A program made the position numbers and the translations under genes. Shown one piece after another: positions 1 through 4,929 of a stretch of DNA of 5,211 nucleotides. The notes under the pieces were generated by a model, which saw nothing but the letters and a program-made list of their open reading frames with translations, ran no database searches and was not told the origin of the DNA. Source of the stretch: an uncultured Actinomycetes bacterium (GTDB lineage: Bacteria > Actinomycetota > Aquicultoria > CAJVYJ01). How positions within the stretch are numbered: the first letter of the stretch is position 1; each line of letters opens with the position of its first letter. Where the stretch lies: contig CAJVYJ010000145.1 in assembly GCA_913009475.1 (NCBI GenBank), positions 1-5,211 on the forward strand, read 5' to 3'.

Positions 1-32
1 TGACTGTGATTGCGTTTATTTTTTTTTTTTTT
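1..32. other. Non-genomic junk with poly-T, upstream of adapter
   Basis: These bases sit outside the Illumina adapter that follows. They consist of about 18 unremarkable bases and then 14 consecutive T (19-32) that abut the P5 end of the adapter. When a read runs through a short insert and its whole adapter, four-colour Illumina instruments tend to report A; the reverse complement of such a read gives exactly poly-T followed by AATGATACGG. I infer that this stretch is read-through noise carried into the assembly. Nothing in it should be annotated as genome. Confidence 0.85.
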
Positions 33-90
33 AATGATACGGCGACCACCGAGATCTACACTCTTTCCCTACACGACGCTCTTCCGATCT
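33..90 (+). other. Illumina TruSeq universal (P5) adapter contamination
   Basis: The 58 bases match the TruSeq universal adapter from its first base (AATGATACGGCGACC...) to its last (...CGCTCTTCCGATCT), as I know that oligonucleotide. This includes the P5 flow-cell sequence (33-61) and the Read 1 primer site ending at the ligation junction at 90. No i5 index lies between the two parts, as in the single-index TruSeq design. Genomic sequence begins at 91. This is an assembly artefact. Confidence 0.98.
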
Positions 91-112
91 CTACAATTCT
101 TAAGAATCGTAG
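91..112. repeat. 22-bp near-perfect palindrome
   Basis: The first genomic bases form a palindrome centred between 101 and 102: CTAC-A-ATTCTTAAGAAT-C-GTAG. Ten of eleven base pairs match; A95/C108 is the only mismatch. It touches the adapter junction directly. It could be a protein-binding site or part of a dispersed palindromic repeat; the sequence alone does not show which. Confidence 0.6.
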
Positions 113-130
113 AATGGCTGCTTGATAGTG

Positions 131-156
131 TATTATCAGAGCTTGCTCTGATAATA
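131..156. repeat. Perfect 12-bp inverted repeat (hairpin)
   Basis: TATTATCAGAGC (131-142) and GCTCTGATAATA (145-156) are perfect reverse complements separated by TT. In RNA the likely form is an 11-bp stem with a CTTG tetraloop (142-145). No T-run follows on either strand, so it does not look like an intrinsic terminator. It lies about 90 bases upstream of the BFN gene, in its presumed leader or promoter region. Confidence 0.7.
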
Positions 157-162
157 CCGTAA

Positions 163-178
163 GCAAAGCAAGCTTTGC
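163..178. repeat. Second hairpin in the leader
   Basis: GCAAAGC (163-169) and GCTTTGC (172-178) form a perfect 7-bp inverted repeat around AA; as RNA it is better drawn as a 6-bp stem with a CAAG loop. CC (157-158) and GG (179-180) can extend it beyond a bulge. It lies six bases after the preceding hairpin and its loop is the reverse complement of that hairpin's CTTG loop. No T-tract follows. Confidence 0.5.
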
Positions 179-234
179 GGCTACATAACACATAACTATT
201 TAAAAGTTTAACTTATTCTGGTAGAGTATTACTT

Positions 235-238
235 GAGG
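235..238 (+). promoter_or_regulatory. Ribosome binding site that decides the BFN start
   Basis: GAGG lies only two bases before the ATG at 241 but eight bases before the ATG at 247. Normal Shine-Dalgarno spacing therefore favours 247 as the start and makes the first ATG unlikely. Confidence 0.6.
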
Positions 239-246
239 TAATGAAT

Positions 247-720
247 ATGAAAAAAATGATACTCCATGGCGTAAATTTAGACGTTATAACTAATCAACCG
301 GTGGTGATTTTAAAAGATTTAGACGCTAATTATTACTTGCCGATATGGATAGGCCAGTTCGAGGCAACGTCGATTTTAATGGAGATACAGGATATAAAGC
401 CGGCTCGTCCGCTAACACATGATTTAATGCGCACAATGCTGGAGAAGATGGATTCAGTCATGGAGAAAGTCGTGATAAATGACTTAAAAGACGGCACTTT
501 TTATGCCAAAATATATTTAAATAATAGATCCGTGCCAATGGAAATCGACGCCCGGCCCAGTGACGCTATCGCTTTGGCTGTGCGGACTAAAGCCCCCATC
601 TTTGTCGCGGATTCAGTAATTAATGAAGCGTCAATAATCAGTGAGCAGGGCGAGGAAGAGGAAGTAAAACGTTTTCGTTCTTTTCTTAGCGAGATAAATC
701 CGGAAGATTTCAAATTATAG
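247..720 (+). CDS. Bifunctional nuclease family (BFN/DUF151) protein
   Basis: A 157-residue cytosolic protein of the BFN domain family (Pfam DUF151; structural relative Thermotoga TM0160). Plant members were reported to have DNase and RNase activity; the role of the bacterial proteins is poorly established, so nuclease activity here is family inference. The BFN core covers about residues 4-128: LPIWIG (31-36), the following E39-A40, a THDL motif (57-60), DGTFYA (82-87) and the strongly conserved D-ARPSDAIALA block (101-111). After it come an acidic stretch (EEEE, 136-139) and a FRSFL...NPEDF tail (144-155), as in stand-alone full-length members. The start at 247 is chosen from the GAGG spacing; 241 is an in-frame alternative adding two residues. 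The gene ends 30 bases before pyrH and may be cotranscribed with it, although tsf is the more usual neighbour there. No hydrophobic segment is seen. Confidence 0.9.
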   Translation: MKKMILHGVNLDVITNQPVVILKDLDANYYLPIWIGQFEATSILMEIQDIKPARPLTHDLMRTMLEKMDSVMEKVVINDLKDGTFYAKIYLNNRSVPMEIDARPSDAIALAVRTKAPIFVADSVINEASIISEQGEEEEVKRFRSFLSEINPEDFKL

Positions 721-750
721 ACTTTAGATTAAATAATCGATGGGGGAGTA

Positions 751-1476
751 TTGGCAAAATATCAATTTAAAAGGGTGCTCTTAAAATTAAGCGGAGAAGC
801 TCTAACTAATACTGATGGCTTTGGCATTGGCCCTAAAGTGCTTGATTCAATCGCTGTTCAACTGGCGGAAATAAAGCGTGACGGTATTGAGATGGCCATT
901 GTGGTCGGTGGCGGTAATTTTTTTAGGGGGTTGGCTGCGAGCGCTCGCGGTATGGACCGTTCAACCGGTGATTATATCGGTATGCTGGCAACAATAATGA
1001 ATTCATTGGCTCTTCAGGAAGCATTGGAAAAGCAAGGTATTTATACCAGAGTCCAATCAGCTATCAGCATGCAGGAGGTCGCTGAGCCTTATATTCGCCG
1101 CAAGGCTATTCGTCACTTAGAAAAAGGCAGGCTGGTTATATTCGCGGCCGGTACCGGGAACCCATACTTTAGTACGGATACGGCCGCGGCTCTTAGGGCG
1201 CTGGAAATCAATGCCGAAGCTATCTTGAAGGCTACCAAGGTAGACGGTGTATATGACGCCGATCCTATGCTTCATCCGGAAGCGAAGAAATTTTCAACCT
1301 TAAAGTACATAGATGTATTGAACCGGGAACTTAAGGTGATGGATTCCACCGCCATATCACTTTGTATGGATAACAAATTGCCGATAATTGTCTTTAATTT
1401 AGGGGTTGAGGGAAATATCAAGAAGGTCTTGATGGGCGCGAAAATCGGTACCATAGTGGAAGGAAACAGAAGATGA
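751..1476 (+). CDS. pyrH: UMP kinase
   Basis: This 241-residue protein is a bacterial UMP kinase of the amino-acid-kinase fold. It phosphorylates UMP to UDP with ATP in pyrimidine nucleotide synthesis, normally as a cytosolic hexamer with allosteric control by GTP and UTP (family knowledge). Visible motifs are the N-terminal KLSGEAL strand-loop with K12 (12-18), GGGN plus R59-G60 (53-60), the UMP-region D74 of STGDY, the GTGNPYFSTDTAA nucleotide loop (134-146 with D143-T144) and KVDGVYDADP (163-172). Length is typical. The start is TTG, preceded by GGGGGAG (742-748), rather close to the start. No in-frame ATG precedes it, and the next possible start (GTG at codon 9) would remove the first beta strand. 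The stop overlaps the frr start as ATGA (1473-1476), implying translational coupling. Confidence 0.98.
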   Translation: MAKYQFKRVLLKLSGEALTNTDGFGIGPKVLDSIAVQLAEIKRDGIEMAIVVGGGNFFRGLAASARGMDRSTGDYIGMLATIMNSLALQEALEKQGIYTRVQSAISMQEVAEPYIRRKAIRHLEKGRLVIFAAGTGNPYFSTDTAAALRALEINAEAILKATKVDGVYDADPMLHPEAKKFSTLKYIDVLNRELKVMDSTAISLCMDNKLPIIVFNLGVEGNIKKVLMGAKIGTIVEGNRR

Positions 1477-2030
1477 TAAATGAGGTCATTAAAAACGCTA
1501 GAGAGAGAATGAAAAAAGCGATTATCGCTACCGGCCATGAGCTTGCCGGTGTTAGAACGGGTCGCGCGTCGGCAAGTATCCTGGATAGAATTAATATTGA
1601 TTATTACGGTACTAAAACGCCGATTAATCAAGCGGCAAGCATAAGCGTGCCCGAGTCGCAGCTCTTACTTATCCAACCTTGGGATAAAAGTATCATAGCA
1701 GAAATCGAAAAAGCTATTTTAAACTCAGACCTTGGTATTACTCCGGCTAATGACGGCCAGGTTATCAGGCTTCCTTTTCCGCCTCTCAGCGAAGAGAGAC
1801 GTAAGGAATTGGTAAAAATCGTTAAAAAATACGCTGAAGAGGGCCGGGTTGCGGTACGCAACATTCGTCGTGACGCTAATGAGCATCTAAAAAAGGAAGA
1901 GAAGAACCACGAGATATCTGAAGACGATTTGGCGCGGGCCGAAGACGAAGTACAAAAATTGACCGACGGTAAGATTAAAGATATCGACGATCTGTTAACG
2001 ATGAAAGAAAAAGAGATTATGGAAGTTTAA
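1473..2030 (+). CDS. frr: Ribosome recycling factor
   Basis: A 185-residue ribosome recycling factor, full family length. With EF-G it splits post-termination ribosomes so that subunits can be reused. Hallmarks are the N-terminal helix with VRTGRASASILD (27-38), the small second domain beginning near YYGTKTPINQAA (44-55), the SVPESQLLLIQPWD block (58-71), PFPPLSEERRKELVK (101-115) and the C-terminal helices with VRNIRRDAN (128-136). R132 aligns with the arginine important in the E. coli factor. The ATG at 1473 overlaps the pyrH stop by four bases; an AGGA at 1461-1464 gives normal spacing. uppS follows after a 24-base gap. pyrH-frr adjacency is highly conserved in bacteria. Confidence 0.98.
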   Translation: MINEVIKNARERMKKAIIATGHELAGVRTGRASASILDRINIDYYGTKTPINQAASISVPESQLLLIQPWDKSIIAEIEKAILNSDLGITPANDGQVIRLPFPPLSEERRKELVKIVKKYAEEGRVAVRNIRRDANEHLKKEEKNHEISEDDLARAEDEVQKLTDGKIKDIDDLLTMKEKEIMEV

Positions 2031-2054
2031 GCAAATATGCGCAAAGGGGTTTAG

Positions 2055-2858
2055 TTGGGTAAAAAAATTCTTCGCGGTTTTAAACAAGCCGGCGAGGACT
2101 TTTTTTTAAAAAAGATAGAACAAAACAAGGTTCCTCGCCATGTTGCCGTGATTATGGACGGCAACGGTCGTTGGGCGGCTAAAAGAGGACTGCCTCGGCT
2201 GGCCGGACATCGTGCCGGCGCCAAAGCGGTGCGGGAAGTTGTGGCGGCGGCGGCTCAAGCCGGTGTTGAATATTTAACGCTCTATACATTTTCTGTTGAG
2301 AACTGGAAACGACCCAAGCAGGAAGTTTCCGGATTAATGGGCCTCTTTGAAGAAGTGCTGCAGCGCGAGATAGATGCATTGGCGAAAAAAAACGTCCGTA
2401 TAAGTGTTATCGGCCGTTTGGAAGAGATGCCGGCGTCAACCCGAGAGAAATTTCAAGACGGCATTAAAAAAACAGCCGGCAATGACGGTCTGAAATTGGT
2501 TATAGCGGTCAATTATGGCGGACGGACGGAGATAACGGACGCGGTCACCAGTATAGTTAAAGCTGTCGAAGCGGGCCATATAAGCAGCGATCAAATCTCT
2601 CCCTCACTAATAGCGCGTTATCTGTATACAAAAGATATGCCCGATCCCGACCTGGTTATTAGAACCAGTGGCGAGTTAAGAGTGAGCAATTTTTTACTGT
2701 GGCAGATAGCTTACGCTGAATTCTGGATAACAGATATACTATGGCCTGATTTCGGCCGCGACGATTTTTATCAGGCTCTTTATGAATTTCAATGCCGCAA
2801 TCGGCGTTTTGGCCGCTCCAGCGGTGCGGGTAACCCGCCTGAAATCGGTTCCAACTGA
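2055..2858 (+). CDS. uppS: Undecaprenyl diphosphate synthase (cis-prenyltransferase)
   Basis: This 267-residue enzyme condenses farnesyl diphosphate with isopentenyl diphosphates in cis to make the C55 carrier precursor for peptidoglycan and other wall polymers. Expected active-site residues are all present when aligned from memory to E. coli UppS at a constant +9 offset: D35 and N38 in MDGNGRWA (34-41), H52 in GHRAG, N83 and R86 in FSVENWKRP, R203 and R209 in RTSGELRVSNFLLWQ, and E222 in AYAEFW. About 26 variable residues precede the core (VPRHVAVIMDG). The start is TTG with AAAGGGG (2043-2049) upstream; an in-frame TAG lies directly before it (2052-2054), so no earlier start is possible. 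Codons 16-20 form a T8-A6 run. The protein ends in a variable Gly/Pro/Ser-rich tail. The stop overlaps the cdsA start (TGATG). Confidence 0.98.
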   Translation: MGKKILRGFKQAGEDFFLKKIEQNKVPRHVAVIMDGNGRWAAKRGLPRLAGHRAGAKAVREVVAAAAQAGVEYLTLYTFSVENWKRPKQEVSGLMGLFEEVLQREIDALAKKNVRISVIGRLEEMPASTREKFQDGIKKTAGNDGLKLVIAVNYGGRTEITDAVTSIVKAVEAGHISSDQISPSLIARYLYTKDMPDPDLVIRTSGELRVSNFLLWQIAYAEFWITDILWPDFGRDDFYQALYEFQCRNRRFGRSSGAGNPPEIGSN

Positions 2859-3637
2859 TGCTTGGTCGCCGCGTTATTGTCGCCATAGTCGGTATTCCTC
2901 TAATAATAGCTATTATTTATCTCGGTAAAATACCATTTTCTTTACTGGTCGCCTTGATAATACTCTTGTCCCTGGTTGAGTTCTACCGGTTGATTATGCT
3001 GCTTGACATCAAAGCTAACATGACGCTAGGCCTATTTTTTGGAGCCACGATGCCGGCGGCTGCTCTCTTCTACGGTTTAAATGGAATGGTCATCTGGTTA
3101 ACAGCGGCAATATTTATCGATTTGTTAAATAGTTTTGTATCCGGCGGCAAAATAATCAGTCTGGCGGCGACATTTCTGGGCATTATCTATATTGGTTTAT
3201 TTCTTAGCTATCTGATTTTAATCTACAAATTACCCTCAGGCAGACTTTTCGTTGTCTTCACTCTGCTGGCTACGTGGATAACGGACACTTCGGCCTATGG
3301 GGTCGGTAGATTGATTGGCAAGCGTCCGCTGGCGGTGAAAATCAGCCCTAATAAGACTATCGAGGGAACGGTCGGCGCTGTTATCGTTAATATGGCCATT
3401 TTCGCGTTGTTAAAATGGGTACCCTTTTTTAATCTATGGCAAAGGCTATTATTTGCTTTTATTATTTCCATATTTTCGATCTTAGGTGATTTGGTTGAAT
3501 CGGCGTTTAAAAGAGAAGCCAAAGTCAAGGATTCCGGTACGCTAATACCCGGACACGGGGGCTTTTTGGATCGTTTTGACAGTCTGATATTTACCGGTGT
3601 CGCGGCTTACTTTTTTATAAGATTATTCGGCGGTTAA
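2858..3637 (+). CDS. cdsA: Phosphatidate cytidylyltransferase (CDP-diacylglycerol synthase)
   Basis: A 259-residue polytopic membrane enzyme that converts CTP and phosphatidic acid into CDP-diacylglycerol, the branch point for phospholipids. Hydrophobic segments begin almost at once (about 6-22, 26-48) and recur at about 55-72, 78-92, 102-123, 130-146, 172-190, 196-212 and 242-256. The family signature near the C-terminus is complete, running from S215 to D241: S-x-F-K-R, KDSG, then PGHGGFLDRFD with its conserved acidic residues. An earlier conserved block ITDTSAYGVGRLIGK (141-155), followed by SPNKTIEG (163-170), is also intact. The ATG shares one base with the uppS stop and lacks a strong Shine-Dalgarno, so translation is probably coupled to uppS. 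It is the last plus-strand gene before a hairpin terminator. Confidence 0.97.
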   Translation: MLGRRVIVAIVGIPLIIAIIYLGKIPFSLLVALIILLSLVEFYRLIMLLDIKANMTLGLFFGATMPAAALFYGLNGMVIWLTAAIFIDLLNSFVSGGKIISLAATFLGIIYIGLFLSYLILIYKLPSGRLFVVFTLLATWITDTSAYGVGRLIGKRPLAVKISPNKTIEGTVGAVIVNMAIFALLKWVPFFNLWQRLLFAFIISIFSILGDLVESAFKREAKVKDSGTLIPGHGGFLDRFDSLIFTGVAAYFFIRLFGG

Positions 3638-3646
3638 AATAAAGAA

Positions 3647-3672
3647 AACGTGGCCGGGTTTTCGGCCGCGTT
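3647..3672. terminator. Bidirectional intrinsic terminator between cdsA and the HD-GYP-type gene
   Basis: AACGTGGCCG (3647-3656) pairs with CGGCCGCGTT (3663-3672) around a GGTTTT loop: ten pairs with one wobble or mismatch position. On the minus strand the stem runs into TTTTCTTTATTTT (the complement of the A-rich 3635-3648), a good U-tract. On the plus strand only TTCTT follows (3671-3675), so termination of cdsA transcripts should be weaker. The hairpin starts nine bases after the cdsA stop and ends one base before the stop of the opposing gene, so it serves both convergent genes. Confidence 0.75.
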
Positions 3673-3673
3673 C

Positions 3674-4624
3674 TTAGGCGCTGATGGAAGTAATTTCGTT
3701 ATCAATTACCTTGGTGACGACAAGCTTAAACATTTTTACTATCTCAGGATCAAATTTGTGTCCACTTTCTTTGTCTATCTCATCCAAAGCTTGCCATGGT
3801 AGAATCGCTGCGTGATAAGGCCGGTCGGTGACGAGAGCGTCATAGGTATCGGCGACAGAGATAATACCGGCTCCAAGAGGTAAGTCTGTATTAATCTTTC
3901 CATTAGCGCAATATTTATCGTGATGGGCAAGGACTAAGGGAATGGCGTCATCCAGGACGCTGCCGACCAATCTTAAGAGATTTCCGCCTTTTTCAGTATG
4001 CTGGTCGACAAGCTCCTTTTCATCTTTTGTCAGTTGGGCTGATTTTTTGATTAAGTCCAAGCTTACATCAGCTTTACCGATATCATGCAGAAGAGCTGCT
4101 GCTTTAATATTTTCAACTTCAGAACGCGGCAACTTCATGGCGATAGCGATTTCAGTTGCAAGTTTTGCCACTCTGACCGAATGTCCCTGGGTATAACGGT
4201 CATATGATTCAAGATATTTGGAGAGAATTTCTAAAATACCTATATACGCGAATTTTAACTCGCCTACTTGTTTCTCTTTCTCCTCATAGAGTTTGCCGAC
4301 TAATATGGCTGAAAGAATAAGAAAGCCGGCCCAGATAAATATGCCAAACGATGACTCCAAAAATGCGAGAGCATTAAATACCGGCGTATCAAAAGCGATT
4401 ATATAGAAAAAAGTCAAGAGGATACTGATTATGCTCGTCTCTATCGCGCTTTTCCTGCCGAGATAGTAACCGGAAATAAGGACTGGAAGATAGAAAAAAT
4501 TTAAATAGGGAAGTCGTGACTTGGTGTAGAAGATAATCACTTCTATAGCCAATACCATCATGAAGATCAGTATCAACTCAAAATGATCGTAAACAAATTT
4601 CTTAATATATTCCAAATTACCCAC
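3674..4624 (-). CDS. Membrane-anchored HD-GYP-type phosphohydrolase, degenerate GYP loop
   Basis: A 316-residue protein with a membrane N-terminal half and a cytoplasmic HD domain. Hydrophobic segments lie at about 15-33, 43-55, 60-79 and 92-110; the YLPVLISGYYLGRKSA region resembles the four-helix DUF4118-type sensor module, which is tentative. A charged linker (111-124) leads to the HD domain (about 128-305). Metal-ligand positions typical of HD-GYP proteins are kept: H148 (GHSVRV), H180-D181 (HDIGK), H209, H234-H235 and D259 (SVADTYDAL), followed by TDRPYHAA. The stretch after HH is DKYCANGKINTD, however, where the canonical family has E-R-x-D-G-x-G-Y-P. Cyclic-di-GMP phosphodiesterase activity is therefore uncertain; another phosphohydrolase or binding role is possible. 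The start is GTG, the first start after an in-frame TGA, with only a weak GAAG Shine-Dalgarno (4632-4635). The gene opposes cdsA and diverges from dxr. Confidence 0.9.
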   Translation of the reverse strand: MGNLEYIKKFVYDHFELILIFMMVLAIEVIIFYTKSRLPYLNFFYLPVLISGYYLGRKSAIETSIISILLTFFYIIAFDTPVFNALAFLESSFGIFIWAGFLILSAILVGKLYEEKEKQVGELKFAYIGILEILSKYLESYDRYTQGHSVRVAKLATEIAIAMKLPRSEVENIKAAALLHDIGKADVSLDLIKKSAQLTKDEKELVDQHTEKGGNLLRLVGSVLDDAIPLVLAHHDKYCANGKINTDLPLGAGIISVADTYDALVTDRPYHAAILPWQALDEIDKESGHKFDPEIVKMFKLVVTKVIDNEITSISA

Positions 4625-4755
4625 CCATTTACTTCAACTCTATTTTCATCGTTATTAAAATGAAAAAACTTTAATATTTCTTGTTTAATAGGAGAATAAT
4701 TAATATGTATATAAGTACATAAAAAAATAGTTGCTACTTGGCTAAGCAATAGCTA

Positions 4756-4784
4756 TTTATAGATTGTCATGAAAAAGATATAAT
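4756..4784 (+). promoter_or_regulatory. Candidate sigma-A/sigma-70 promoter for dxr
   Basis: A perfect -10 hexamer TATAAT (4779-4784) lies 17 bases after TTTATA (4756-4761), which matches the -35 consensus at four of six positions. Transcription would start near 4791 and give dxr a leader of about 140 bases. Because the HD-GYP-type gene on the other strand and a terminator separate dxr from cdsA, dxr needs its own promoter, which supports this call. No experimental evidence. Confidence 0.5.
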
Positions 4785-4920
4785 GAGATTGTTTTCTAGC
4801 GCTTTTTGTCATTCTCAGCTTGACTGGGAATCCAGGAAACACTATGCATTGAAGCAAGAACAAATTGTACAATATTATGAATTGTTAAATAGTCTCATAA
4901 TGGAATTAAAATACATATAA
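4783..4920 (+). CDS. Doubtful 45-codon ORF just upstream of dxr
   Basis: An ATG at 4783 opens 45 codons (MRLFSSAFCH..., ending ...MELKYI) and stops at TAA 4918-4920, nine bases before and in frame with the dxr TTG. The dxr Shine-Dalgarno AAAGG overlaps its stop, an arrangement compatible with coupling. Against it: its ATG overlaps the TATAAT -10 element, its Shine-Dalgarno is poor, and about ten of its residues come from the dispersed repeat. The C-terminal half (KHYALKQEQIVQ... onward) could form a helix. I recognise no family; chance is the likeliest explanation. Confidence 0.15.
   Translation: MRLFSSAFCHSQLDWESRKHYALKQEQIVQYYELLNSLIMELKYI
4808..4836. repeat. Solitary dispersed palindromic repeat, TGTCATTC...GAATCCAG type
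   Basis: TGTCATTCTCAG, a CTTGA loop and CTGGGAATCCAG together resemble the widespread short intergenic repeats of consensus GTCATTCCCGC...GCGGGAATCCAG, known for instance as Neisseria dRS3 elements and as similar repeats in many other bacteria. ATTCTCAG (4811-4818) pairs with CTGGGAAT (4824-4831) in eight pairs including one G-U. The arms are AT-richer than the classic form, suggesting a diverged or lineage-specific copy. No T-run follows, so it is not a terminator. Only one copy is in the window, so the family assignment rests on recognition. Confidence 0.55.
4849..4878 (+). promoter_or_regulatory. Weaker alternative promoter for dxr
   Basis: TTGAAG (4849-4854) and TATTAT (4873-4878) are separated by 18 bases, matching the consensus at four and five of six positions. 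A start near 4885 would give dxr a leader of about 45 bases. In such AT-rich DNA a chance match is easy, so this ranks below the TATAAT candidate upstream. The -10 hexamer abuts the ATTGTACAAT palindrome. Confidence 0.25.
4864..4873. promoter_or_regulatory. ATTGTACAAT palindrome, possible operator
   Basis: A perfect 10-bp palindrome lies between the weaker -35 and -10 candidates upstream of dxr. Small dimeric repressors often bind such sites, but 10-bp AT-rich palindromes also arise by chance, and no matching copy is seen elsewhere in the window. Confidence 0.2.
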
Positions 4921-4929
4921 AGGTAAGTA

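Larger units (their letters stand above)
4625..4929. other. AT-rich divergent spacer between the HD-GYP-type gene and dxr
   Basis: This 305-base spacer separates two divergently transcribed genes, so it should hold promoters for both strands. Seen in it are a consensus TATAAT on the plus strand (4779-4784), a second weaker plus-strand promoter candidate, one copy of a dispersed palindromic repeat (4808-4836), a perfect TTGTACAA-type palindrome (4864-4873) and a doubtful 45-codon ORF. For the minus strand I found only AT-rich sequence and no clear -35/-10 pair. No tRNA-like fold or CRISPR-like repeat spacing was seen. Confidence 0.7.

Noticed and set aside
131..180. Intrinsic terminator of an upstream gene
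   Set aside because: The stems are strong but neither strand has a following U-tract, and no upstream gene is visible because genomic sequence begins at 91.
183..196. Tandem ACATAAC duplication
   Set aside because: Two perfect 7-bp units only; too short to separate from chance, with no third copy.
501..713. Minus-strand open frame opposite the BFN gene
   Set aside because: Lies entirely within the well-supported BFN gene, has no recognisable domain and reads as a shadow. The same reasoning removes minus-strand frames at 1272-1631, 1628-1864, 2179-2379, 2659-2886, 3295-3528 and 5001-5210, and the plus-strand frame at 3942-4196 opposite the HD-GYP-type gene.
937..948. Perfect 12-bp palindrome GCGAGCGCTCGC within pyrH
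   Set aside because: Lies in coding sequence, encodes an ordinary part of UMP kinase, and has no second copy or positional logic in the window.
1148..1157. CCGGTACCGG palindrome in pyrH
   Set aside because: Falls in the codons of the conserved GTGN nucleotide-binding loop; explained by protein coding.
1530..1550. Hairpin ACCGGC...GCCGGT early in frr
   Set aside because: Six-pair stem with a nine-base loop inside conserved coding sequence; too weak and unsupported to call regulatory.
4704..4721. TATGTA...TACATA inverted repeat next to an A-run
   Set aside because: The A7 lies 3' of the stem on the plus strand, the wrong polarity for a terminator there, and on the minus strand the T-run precedes the stem; probably AT-rich chance pairing.
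4731..4749. TTGCT...AGCAA inverted repeat in the divergent spacer
   Set aside because: Five-base arms with a nine-base gap and imperfect extension; expected by chance in this composition.
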